A DNA stretch of 64,000 nt from Boswellia sacra (lineage: Eukaryota > Streptophyta > Magnoliopsida > Sapindales > Burseraceae), in NCBI GenBank assembly GCA_013180625.2, contig SNVD02013210.1, positions 1-64,000 of the forward strand, in the 5' to 3' direction. The notes under the pieces were generated by a model. It had not been told where the DNA came from, ran no database searches, and saw only the letters and a program-made list of their open reading frames with translations. The position numbers and the translations under genes were made by a program. Below, piece after piece: positions 1-9,938 of this stretch; position 1 is the first letter of the stretch, and each line of letters starts with the position of its first letter.

Positions 1-3
1 CAT

Positions 4-2022
4 TTGCCTCCACCAAAAACAGTTAAAGAGGTTCTTTCATTCTTAGGGCATGCTGGATTTTATAGGAGGTTCATAAGAAATTTCAGTGCTATATCTAAAC
101 CTCTTTGTAACCTCTTAATAAAAGATACTTCCTTTGAATGGACTCAAGAATGTCAAAATGCATTTGATACACTAATTGGACTTTTAACAACTGCTCCAAT
201 TATGCAATCTCCTAATTGGTCCTTGCCTTTTGAATTGATGTGTGATGTAAGTGACTATGCCGTTGGTGCTGTCTTAGGACAAAGAAAAGAAGGTAAGCCT
301 TATGTAATATACTATGCAAGTAGGACTTTAAATGATGCACAAATGAATTACACAACAATTGAGAAAGAACTACTTGCAGTAGTATTTGCATTAGACAAAT
401 TTCGATCTTATTTAATTGGCTCTCCAACAATCGTTTACACTGACCATGCAGCTGTGAGATATTTAATGACTAAACAGGATGCAAAACCTAGATTGATACG
501 GTGGATCTTATTGCTCCAAGAATTCAACATCACAATAAAGGATAAGAAGGGAGCCGAAAATGTCGTTGCTGATCATCTTTCAAGACTAACGACAGAGACA
601 TTAATTGAAACTTTACCTATCAATGATTATTTTCCTGATGAATTTTTATTTTCTGTTGCTACTGTACCTTGGTTTGCTAACATTGTAAATTTTCTTGCGA
701 CAGGGAAAATGCCACCTCATTGGAATGCTCAAGACAAAAGAAAATTTTTTACCGAGGTGAAAAATTTTTACTGGGGTGACCCACATCTGTTCAAATATTG
801 TCCAGACCAAATAATGAGAAGATGCATACCCGACAATGAGGTAAGTAGTGTCATTAACTTTTGTCATTCTGAAGTATGTGGAGGACATTTTTCATCTAGA
901 AAAACAGCTGCTAAGATCTTACAATGTGGATTTTATTGGCCCACCTTATTTAAAGATGCACATGCATTTTGCAAAACGTGTGAAAATTGTCAAAAATTGG
1001 GCTCTATTTCAAAAGAATATAGATGCCTGTGAATCCATCTTTGCCGTTGAATCCCATTCTTGTCGTTGAAATTCTGACTGTGGGGTAGTGATTATGGGAG
1101 ACCATTTTCCACCGTCTATTTGGTATTTGTGTACATCCTTGTTGCAGTGGACTATGTTTCAAAATGGGTCGAGGCAATTCCATGTCGAACTAATGATCAC
1201 AAAACAGTTGTCAAATTCTTGAAGGAGAATATCTTAAGTAGATTTGGAATTCCTCGAGCCATTATTAGTGATGGGGGTACACATTTTTGTAACAAACCAT
1301 TTGAAACTTTAATGAAGAAATATGGAATAACCCATAAATTTCTACACCTTATCACCCACAAACAAGTGGACAAGTTGAATTAGCTAATAGGAAGATAAAA
1401 CAGATCTTAAAAAAGCGGTTAACCCAAATCGTAAAGATTGGTCTTTAAGACTTAATGATGCACTTTGGGCTTACCGAACTTCTTTCAAAACATCATTGGG
1501 AATGTCTCCTTATAGATTAGTTTATGGAAAACCTTGTCACTTGCCAGTGGAAAATGAACATAAAGCTTATTGGGCCATTAAAACATTTAACACAAACTTG
1601 AATGATGCTTGCAAGTTACGAAAACTCCACCTGAGTGAACTTGAAGAAATCAGGAATGAGGCTTATGAAAATTCTAAAATCTACAAAGAAAAATGAAGGT
1701 TTTTCATGACAAATCCATTGTTAGAAAATATTTTGAACCTTCACAAAAAGTTCTTTTGTATGATTCAAGATTGCATTTGTTTCCTGGTAAACTTCGGTCC
1801 CGTTGGACTGGGCCTTTCATTGTTAAAAATGTTTTCCCTCATGGAGCCCCAAAACAAGTTGAAAAAAAACCCCCACCACACATTCCCCCCGCAGTACCAC
1901 ACCACACACACCCCCCCCCAAAGAATGGTCATGTGTTTAAAGTTAATGGACAACGATTAAAACCATTCTTTGAAAATTTTGACCAAAAGGAAGAGTCCAT
2001 TGCTTTAGTCGATCCTTTTTAA
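4..2022 (+). pseudogene. Athila pol: RT end, RNase H and integrase, frameshifted
   Basis: The first reading block (4-1032) runs from the RT thumb ([20 protein letters not shown]) through RNase H, with catalytic-type segments [26 protein letters not shown] and [10 protein letters not shown], into the integrase zinc finger (H-H then C-x2-C in [13 protein letters not shown]). It breaks near 1030. The integrase core resumes at about 1110 (ILVAVDYVSKWVEAIP and FGIPRAIISDGGTHF, giving the two Asp residues), breaks again near 1383, and continues at 1496-1696 ([18 protein letters not shown]) and 1693-2022 (C-terminal part, RSRWTGPFIVKNVFPHG). At least three frame changes or stops separate the blocks, so no functional polyprotein can be made. 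Gag and protease would lie upstream, outside the window. Confidence 0.9.
1859..1921 (+). repeat. C/A-rich low-complexity insertion in the integrase tail
   Basis: A stretch of C-runs and CACA repeats sits between the integrase segments FPHGA and KNGHVFKVNGQ. It adds roughly 20 Pro/His-rich residues without breaking the reading frame. Athila integrases normally have only a short linker there, so this looks like a simple-sequence expansion after insertion, or possibly an assembly or consensus error in a homopolymer-rich patch. Confidence 0.6.
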
Positions 2023-3040
2023 GGATTGATTTTTCCCGGTCAAATGGCGGATACGGTACTCCATGACTATTAAAGTCGGTTTTCAGTTCCCTAAAAATTG
2101 TTGCTCACCTTGCATTCATTTTCTTTTCTTTTCTCGCATTTTCACATGGACAGCTGACCATTCTTTCAATCTGCACAAACATTTTCCCTCTCTTCCTCCA
2201 AATGATTTGGCTTAAAATTTACAAAGCTCGCGCAGAAAGAGTAAGGATGTTGATGCTTAAGGGTATGCCTATCGAAGTAAGATGGTTAATTGAAGCCAAG
2301 GTTCGATTTTCTTATGAATTTTCAGATAATCTTGTTTCTCACGTGCCAGGTATGGGAAAAAGCTCTTACGCCAAAAAGCGAAGAGAGAAAAGGTTACAAG
2401 TTTGTCCCAAATGTACAAGATGGACTTGTAACCAGCGTTACCGCTCCTTGGGATATTTGTCTAATAATCGGGAGGAAAACTACAGTTCATCAGAAGAATG
2501 GACTGAGTAGGGAGTCTTTGGATGATATCCAAGTGACTCTTGAGACGCATTCTTGTGGACTTGTGCAGCGTGAAATTTTTAATTTGTGGAAACAATTCCG
2601 AGATGAGCAGGAACGCTATAGTCTTGGGAATCTGACTCAAAACGACCCTGTTTGCCAGTTAATAAGAAAACTGGATGGGAAGCATATCCCCAACTCATAG
2701 AAGGTGTTTAAGAGCTGTTTTCTGGACGTAAACCAGAGGAAGATGTGAGCCACAGTCACAACTACCTGTACATATGCATGCGTGCCATCATTTTTTAATT
2801 TTAATACCTCATAGCTGTCATTTTTGAATCTTTTGTTTGACTTATGGTGTCTTATTTCATCATCTTTTGAATTTATGTGCATTATGGTCAACTTTTTCAA
2901 CAAACAATCGAGCTACCTAGATAGATATCATCATTAGTCTATAACTTTTTGCATACTCCATAAATTACCCACATGTCTTGTTCTCAATTCTTCACACATA
3001 GTTAGAGAGTTACATAGACAAATGAGGGAACTTCAAACGT
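2023..3040 (+). other. Athila 3' region with an unrecognised ORF
   Basis: No family was recognised here. Overlapping open frames at 2202-2510 and 2290-2700 on + encode a basic protein segment (for example YAKKRREKRLQVCPKC in one frame and QREIFNLWKQFRDEQERY in the other). Frame changes between them suggest a decayed ORF of about 160 residues. The position between pol and the LTR is where Athila elements carry env-like or acquired ORFs, but no membrane segment or env feature is visible. It could belong to the same acquired segment as the LOG-like copy. A 16-bp string at about 2538-2555 recurs near 3940, hinting at a local duplication. From 2700 to 3040 nothing was recognised. Confidence 0.4.
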
Positions 3041-3670
3041 GAATGCCAAAGGTATCTGTGTATTCTGTGGATCTCGACAGGTAAATGAAGAGTTCGTAGA
3101 AGTAGCGAATTATCTTGGTAGGCTACTGGCTTAAAGAAAGATTCATGTGTTTTATGGGGGAGGTAGCCTCGGGTTAATGGGTTGTGTGTCAACAGCTGCA
3201 CATGTAGGATGTACTCAAGTTTTATGAGTTATTCCTAAAGCTTTGGCTGTAGAAGAGTTTTGTTGGAATAAACGGTTGGGAAGAAGTCTACCGGTTCGCT
3301 CTTGTCATGAACGCATGGCACATGCTCATCAATTTCAGATGCCTTTATTGCTTTACCTAGGTGTCTTTGGCCACTCTTGAAAAATTTTCAAATTGCCTCT
3401 TGGGCCCAACTGAATCTCCATCAAAAACCCTTAGGTTTGTTGAATGTTAACAATTTCTTTGATCCTTTAATAAGTTTTGTTGATGCAGCTGTAGAACAAA
3501 ATTTTATCCCACATTGGGAGAGAAAGATCCTTGTTTCTGCCACTTCTGCTGGTGAGTTACTTGACAAATTACAAGAAGTTGAGTATGAACCTGACCCAGC
3601 TAGTACTCAAATTAATTGGGTAAGAGGGCAAAACAAAAAGTGCAAATTGGATCTGAATCTTCGTTTGTAA
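3041..3670 (+). pseudogene. Intronless LOG-like pseudogene (cytokinin riboside 5'-monophosphate phosphoribohydrolase)
   Basis: Across about 210 codons the three frames together read as a LOG protein. Visible pieces are GICVFCGSRQVNEEF, the nucleotide-binding motif YGGGSLGLMG, VIPKALAVEEF, CHERMA, DAFIALP followed by a damaged PGGxGT site, IASWAQLNLHQKPLGLLN, and a C-terminal tail ending in KLDLNLRL. LOG enzymes release active cytokinin bases from their riboside monophosphates in the cytosol. Here a TAA (3132-3134), a TGA (3225-3227) and frameshifts around 3320-3385 break the frame, and the catalytic PGGxGTxxE is lost. Plant LOG genes usually have several introns, yet this copy is contiguous, so it derives from a spliced RNA. 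It lies in sense between pol and the 3' LTR of the Athila element. The family call is firm; whether it was captured by the element or inserted later as a retrocopy is open. Confidence 0.85.
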
Positions 3671-5006
3671 TTTTTTCTTGTCCTTTATTTTATTTTATTT
3701 TATTTTTAGCATGTTATTTTATGAGTCTTTCAGGTCATCTCTCTTGAATAACAGAAGCTTCAGGTAATGTCTCCTATACTTGATCTCTCTACATTTAAAC
3801 ATTGAGGACAATGTTTCATTTGGTTGGGGGGGAAGGATAGTAGACATAAGTGTGTCTTGAAATTTTATTTTTTCTTGCAAAAAAAAAAAGGCGAGTTAGT
3901 AATTAGAATCAGAGTGCGGTGTAAGGAGTTCAAATCCTCTTGAGACGCATTCTGGGTCAGGAATGGCAGAGTATGGAGGGCCAGTTTGAACTCTTGAAAC
4001 CCATTCTAACAATTTGTCATTTTATTTTGATCTTATGAACTCATTTTAGCTAACTTGATATTATTTAGACTTGATTTTTGAATTTTATAACAAGGAGGTC
4101 TTATTCATTTCACTTTGAATTATTCAAATCTATGAACTCTCACAACCTTATCATTAAAAAAAAAAATTGTGTGCTTATGTACTCATTAAGCAAGTATTCA
4201 TGAACCTTTCTTCACACACACACACATACCTTGATGCATGATTGTGGGTGGCAAAATGAAATGTTGTAATATTTGAGTTCTTTTGTTTTGTTTAGGATAA
4301 CAACACAAAGGAAGGGGAAAGTTAAAAAAAAAGCAAAAAAAAAAGAAAGAATAAAAAAGAAGAAAAAAAATAGCAATTGTGGATAAAGTTTGGTTTCGTA
4401 GCTTCCTTAATTCGAGCAATTAAGCCCGAGGGGTGCCTTAACACCTAATACCCTAAGACCAACTGGTTTGGGAGCTATTGGCCCAAAGCTCGCTACATGG
4501 ATTAAGGAGAAAGCTTAATGGGATTGAACATTGCACTATCCACTAAGTTTCTAAGCAAAAATAAAGCATCGGCAACCCGAGTCGTTAAGCTCGAAGGGGT
4601 GTCTTAACACCTAATGCCCTAAGGCCAACTGGTCTGGGAGCCATTAGCCTAAGGCTCGCTACATGGGTTAAAGATGCATTCTTTCAAAAAAAAAAACACA
4701 TATATATATAAAATAAATGAATGCCCCTACCTAAAGTTGTTAGCCTTAACAAATATTAGAACCGATATGGCTTCTTTCTAATAAGCCCCATAGTCATGTG
4801 TTGACTGAGCACAAAAAGAAGGTTTATTGATATCTTGACTGAAGGGTACATGAGTCATAAAAAAATAATAATAATAATAATTGGTTGAGAGTTTGTTTAT
4901 TTGGATAAAATCAAGGAGAGTGCAATAATGACCACCTTGGATGTAAAATTCTATAAATCACTTCTAAATAATAACGCTTTAATTGCTAGGGACTAGCAAT
5001 AAGCTA
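3671..5006 (+). other. Athila 3' untranslated region
   Basis: No gene is visible. The stretch contains a first polypurine-like tract (TTGGGGGGGAAGG, 3824-3836), A-rich runs near 3880, 4155 and 4325-4370, a CA microsatellite at 4214-4226, a 90-bp direct duplication (listed separately), a TA run near 4698 and an ATA run near 4863. The tract at 3824 is not followed by an LTR start, so it is either a second internal tract or the remnant of a rearranged end. Confidence 0.6.
4411..4666 (+). repeat. Two-copy direct repeat, 90 bp each
   Basis: Copies at 4411-4500 and 4577-4666 share long blocks such as GGGGTG(C/T)CTTAACACCTAAT and GGCTCGCTACATGG. They are separated by about 76 bp and differ by scattered substitutions, so the duplication is not recent. 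They lie inside the Athila 3' region. Each copy contains internal inverted pairs of GGC/GCC-rich words and could fold. Confidence 0.75.
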
Positions 5007-5016
5007 GTTGGGGGTG
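5007..5016 (+). other. Polypurine tract of the Athila element
   Basis: GTTGGGGGTG directly precedes the LTR start TGATGAACAC. This is the expected place for the primer of plus-strand DNA synthesis in a Ty3/gypsy element. Confidence 0.7.
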
Positions 5017-6545
5017 TGATGAACACTTAAATATGCATGTTTAATAAGAGTTTAGTTCATCATATTGCATTAATAGTGTCATTAAATTCCTCAACTTAAG
5101 CATATTTGTAGCATTTGCATCTTTGGAATTAATTTCTCTTAATTTTGGTTTTGTTACAGGTTCGGTAAAATGGGCATAACTCTCTATTTATAGATCAGAA
5201 TGGTGCAATTCTTAATGTTTTGGAAAGCTGATTCAATTGTCTACAAGATTGCATTTCACAAGCATCATCAAATTCGGGCTCTTAGTGGACCAAAATTGGG
5301 CTTGAAGTGAACCCATCTACAGTCTCGGCCCAGTCTGACCAGGCCTCAGTATTTGGATCGTATCTCTCAAAATACGTATCCAAATTGTGCAAATCAATAT
5401 GTTCTAGAAATATGAGAGAAATATCTACAACTTTCATGAAGACATGTGATTAAAATTCTCAACATTTCAATGTCAAAATTGATGGTCAAAGTCGGTGCCT
5501 AATGATCCCAATTGTCAAAGATATTTACAACTAATATTTGACAATTATACCCTTGTAATTTGACAAGTTTGCCCCTGGATGTATCTATAAATAGAGGTGC
5601 CTTGTGACCCATTAGGGCATCTTGGCCTTGGCTGGAACATTTTGGCTTTGGCTAGGATCTTGTATTGTGTTTTGTGTGTTTATGTTATTAATGAATTTCC
5701 TTTTTCTTGCATTTTATTTTCTTTCTATTATAATGTTCTTCTAATTTCTCTTTTGCTAAGGTGAAAGGGTGAAACCCTTGATATGAGAATAAGGATTCTC
5801 TAACCCTTAATATGTGCTTAATAATCTTAATCTTATAATGTTTATTCAATATGATTTATATTTAATTTCTTAATCAATCTTGACACCACTCGTAAAGTGG
5901 AGGTCTTGATCCATTGTCGACAATGCTTGGCACATCAAATGCTTGGATCCTTTCTAGATGATGTATGGTTCTTCCTTACCGACACGAATCTAGTTAGGAA
6001 CCTTGATTTGTTGTAGACATATGGTGATTGGCACATTGGATGCTTGAACCCATTTACAAGAAGTGGTATAAATATTGGTAATGAAACAAATATAATTCAT
6101 ATAACTAAAATGGGTTAATTATCCTTATTTGAAATATCAAGGGCGGATCCCCTAACCTTAGCCTTCATTGTTATTGTGTTAATTCCTCTTGTATTTTAAT
6201 TATTCTATTGTTTATGAACTTTTTATTTTATTTACTATGGTAGGTTCTACCACCTTATGAAATTGTTCTTTAATTTACTATGGTTGGTTATACCACCTAT
6301 TTCCATGGATGGTTTTACCTCCTCTTGCTTTTTGTTTTATATTTGAATGGTCGGTAATACCACCTACCATCTTACATACTTGTTGATATTATCATGTCAC
6401 CTCTTTGAATCATCCATATCACATTTGTTTAGCTTATAATTTGTAACGCTTAAATTCCCTTCCTCGTGGATCGACCCCGGTCTTACCGGGTTTTATTACT
6501 TCGACACTCCTATACTTGGGAGACAATCCTTTTTCGGATGTATCA
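5017..6545 (+). repeat. 3' LTR of the Athila element
   Basis: The LTR starts TGATGAACAC after the polypurine tract and ends TGTATCA, giving TGAT...ATCA termini and a length of 1529 bp, normal for Athila. A TATA box (TATAAATA, 5586-5593) lies about 570 bp in. The downstream part contains the usual text of dicot gypsy LTR ends (CCTCGTGGATCGACCCCGG near 6463, then an ACTTGGGAGACAATCC block). The 5' LTR is outside the window, so neither insertion age nor target duplication can be read. Confidence 0.8.
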
Positions 6546-9200
6546 CTGTCCCTACCCTTAAAATATATTAAAACTTTCCTTATAATTAACCATTAATGAC
6601 GATTAATTTAATCTTTTCAGAGCTTTAGATTCCTTCTAATCTTATCAGCTTCTTTATAAACAAGAAAGGGCGGAGTTACAATATTTATCAGTGAAGTTTA
6701 GTGAGAGGATTGAGAAAATAACTCAAATTAGGGGCTTTTTTGATAAATAAATTTTTATTTTAATTTACATGTTATAACCATATTTGACGTTGGACCGTGT
6801 CTGACAAGTGTGTAGAATTGTGTCTGATTGTATATGACAGGTGCAATCGATAGTGTCCGATAATATTCGAATTTGACAGATGGTCATGATATATAATGTT
6901 TAGAAACATAATCATTTTTGTAATTTACACTTAAACTTGACATATTTTTTGAATTTGACCAAGTTCATTAGTGGAGGAGCTAGCTATAGTTTGGAATGGA
7001 ATTTCAGCAACTCTAAAAAATACAATAATGGAGACAGAGCTGCGGCTGGTTGTTGTGATGACTTGGAGTAGTTTTGGACAATATGTAAAGACTAATCAAT
7101 TCAATACATGGTTTGCTGCCCCACGTGGAGAGTGTAGACATAATTGAGAAAGTGATATAGAATTGAAACTTTAGCGAGTCCAAATTGGGTTCAAAAGTAG
7201 GCCAATAGAGATGGCAACTTTTTGACTGAACTTTTCTTAACATCTTTTGTTTCAATCCTATACCAACCTTCACCAGCTATTGCCTCCAACCTTCTCTCAC
7301 TCGTCTTTTTCTGGGTTTGATTGTTGTCACTGGATATCACCTGCACTAGATTGCCTAAGTTGTGTACAAGTTACAATGTTCATATCATACAATCATCAAC
7401 TATTAAATAAGACTTGATAAAGGGAGCTGCAACTAATATTTAATTGAATTATATCAGTGGAACTATGGATTGATTCATTGAAATTTAAAGCCAAATAAAT
7501 TAAAGTTGAGTGCATAATATTTTATGTTTTGACTTGGCACCATGTAGTTATTAACTAATACATTTGTAAAGTTAAAGAAGAAGTTTCAAATTGGTAAATT
7601 TGCCATAGTAACCTTATTTATTGGAACTCTTTGATAAGGATCATAATTTTGCTCAACACTTGACACTCATTATCGAGCACTGTCAAGACATTATCAAACA
7701 CACTTGTTAGATACTATCAGACATAGTCATAACATACAAAATTTTAACGTCGGTAATATTTTTGTACTTCACGCTTAAACTTGGGCGTTATAGTAGAAAT
7801 CTCACTTTAAAATTTTGTTAATAAACCAAATGGGTTGACAAATTTTACACTCAACTCTATCTTAGATACTTCTATCTATTGTATAGATTATGTATAGATG
7901 GTATGGATATGTAAAGCCTAGAATCAATCGTTATATAAGCACTTCTATTCAATATATTCCTCAATTATAAGCCAAGAGTGTTTGTGAATTTTGCTTCTTG
8001 TGATATAAAAATTGATCAGTAAACTAAATTATTGAAATTGAAAAGATGCTTTTGTCGATGGTTTGATGTTAACTAGCATTAATTCTTATAAGCAAGTTGC
8101 ATTTATCCTCTTATATAAATTCTAAACTCTTCAATGTCACCTACCCAAGTTATAGACAAAAAAAGAAAGTCATTCATTTGTCTTTAAATCTAATGAAAAT
8201 TATGCGTATGAATATACATAATAGGAGAAATCATTTCGTGATTGAATTAGTAATATTAATATATTAAATGTCAAAATATTAGTGGATAAATGAAAATTGT
8301 GATAGTAATTTTCATAATAAATAAGGTATCAAAAATAGATATGGTGTGTTTGAAAAAAAAAAAAGAACTTCGATTGAAAATTTGAAACCACATTTATATG
8401 AAAAGCAAAATAGAAATACAATTGTGATAAACGTGTACTGAGGACAAGATTGAAGACTAGCCATAAATGGGGAACACATAGCAAAAGATGGTATTTCATT
8501 CAATCAAGTAATCCAGCTCAACACGACATGTCACACAAGGTGGCATGCAATGCCGCTAGTGAATATTTGGACCACAAAAACTAATTGGTTCGATTCAAAT
8601 TCAATTTAAATATGTCTAATTGAATTGTTACTCCTGATAAGATTGTCCTACCTAGTCAATAATAATGTAGCCGTCAAGGTTTAATTATAACAAGGGTGAA
8701 TCAAATTAATTTAAATTTATTATGATTCTTAAAGAATGAAAGAGTAAAAATATAATAGTCGACAAATATAATTTTAGTTGAACCCGACTAAGGCGGGCAT
8801 TTGACATGACCCAATTAATGCTTCACATAATTATAAATACTCTTCATTAATTTTGTAAATATAACATTATTCATTTATTATTTCTTAGATAATCAGTAAT
8901 TTTCTTTGATAAATGTAATTCAGGCATCAATTGAAAATAAAACAGATAAGTTTTTATCCAGAATGATTTCAAATAAGATAATGTTTTCTGTGTATCGTGC
9001 CATAACTAAAAAATAAATTAATTGAAATATCTTCGAGGGAATGGCATCACTTGAATATAATAAATTATATAAATAGACTATCTTTTCTTATGGTATAAAC
9101 TAAAATATTCTATTATACCATAATAAATTCCCAAATCACCGTTTACACACATGAAAGCAATCACATTCAAGTGAGAAGAAAGTGAAAACAAAGCAATAAA
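6546..9200. other. AT-rich non-coding interval
   Basis: No coding region or RNA gene was recognised on either strand. Words such as ATTTGAC, TGTCTGA and GACAAGTG recur at 6780-6960 and 7660-7750; similar ATTTGAC words occur at the CACTA-like end near 9800-9934, so the interval may be the interior of that element. Its left end was not found. Confidence 0.5.
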
Positions 9201-9329
9201 GATCAACTACAAGTTAATAAAGATGTTAAAACTTTGTGAAATAGGTATTGAAGTACGTAGCTCACGGTGGTCGTTCTTCCGATATTTGGAGAGTAGGCAA
9301 GTTCGCGGCAGCAGAGCAGCGGTGTTTGC

Positions 9330-9760
9330 TTCAACTGGATGATTGATTTCTGCCAAATCGATGAGGGACCGATCGATGGAGCAGCGCGCGGCTAGGGTTC
9401 GAATTCGATTGACTATTTCTGTCAAATCGATGAGGGACCGGTTGCAAAACAGATGGAAGCGGGAATAATGAAATAGAAACAGGATCCGGTGAATGACCAA
9501 GGGAGAGAATCGGATTTCTGCCAAATCGACAAGGGACCGATCGACGGAGCAGCGCGCGGCAAGGGTTGCAAAACAGATGGAAGCGGGAATAATGAAATAG
9601 AAACGGGATGCGGTGAATGACCAAGGGAGAGAATCGGATTGAGAGGTTGGATGATTGATTTCTGCCAAATCGACGAGGGAACGATCGACGGAGAAGCATG
9701 CGGTTAAGGTTGCAATAAGAGATGGAAGCGGGAATAATGAAATAGAAAGGGGGAAGATTT
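9330..9760. repeat. GC-rich tandem repeat, unit about 120-170 bp
   Basis: Blocks TTTCTGCCAAATCGA, GAGGGACCGATCGA, GGAGCAGCGCGCGG and ATGGAAGCGGGAATAATGAA recur about three times with internal deletions (starting near 9346, 9510 and 9658). The region is much richer in G+C than its surroundings. On the minus strand it resembles the start of a transcript, like the leader regions in the three complete CACTA elements of this window. The open frames across it are by-products of the repeat. Confidence 0.7.
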
Positions 9761-9779
9761 ATTTGCCTATTTATATTAA

Positions 9780-9934
9780 ATGGCAAATATGTAATTTAGT
9801 GTTATTACAATGGCGTCAAGTAAGTTAAAAACTCGATTGACTTTTTTAGCTTAGTACTATATTTGACTGAATTTTTAAAAAACGTCAAATAAATTACAAC
9901 CCATGTGTCAAATATTAAAAATTTTCTTGTAGTT
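9780..9934. mobile_element. One end of a decayed CACTA-like element
   Basis: The interval ends TTTTCTTGTAGTT, the reverse complement of a CACTACAAGAAAA-type terminus with the last base changed. ATTTGAC or GTCAAAT words recur just inside it, as at the right end of the element ending at 34586. No matching left terminus is visible between 6546 and 9700, so the element is truncated or rearranged. Confidence 0.5.
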
Positions 9935-9938
9935 ATAC

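Larger units (their letters stand above)
1..6545 (+). mobile_element. Athila-clade Ty3/gypsy retrotransposon, 3' portion
   Basis: The element enters from the left edge. In order it shows the end of reverse transcriptase, RNase H, integrase, a long 3' region of about 3 kb, a polypurine tract and a 3' LTR. The clade call rests on residue-level resemblance of RNase H and integrase to Athila polyproteins (for example [16 protein letters not shown] and [12 protein letters not shown]) and on the long pol-to-LTR region, where Athila elements often carry extra ORFs. The 5' LTR, gag and protease lie outside the window. Pol carries frameshifts and stops, so the copy is dead. The 3' region holds a decayed LOG-like copy, which is not part of a normal Athila element. 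Confidence 0.85.

Noticed and set aside
3377..3670. A short functional LOG protein from the ATG at 3377
   Set aside because: The frame lacks the N-terminal half with the nucleotide-binding and catalytic motifs; it is the tail of the pseudogene.
4198..4419. 73-residue minus-strand frame with a hydrophobic Phe-rich stretch
   Set aside because: It translates A-rich runs of the Athila 3' region; no start context or similarity.
9207..9786. Two overlapping minus-strand frames of about 150 residues with a repeated LPSVLQP/RSLVDLAEI-type text
   Set aside because: They arise from the GC-rich tandem repeat; two frames are open at once and neither matches a family.
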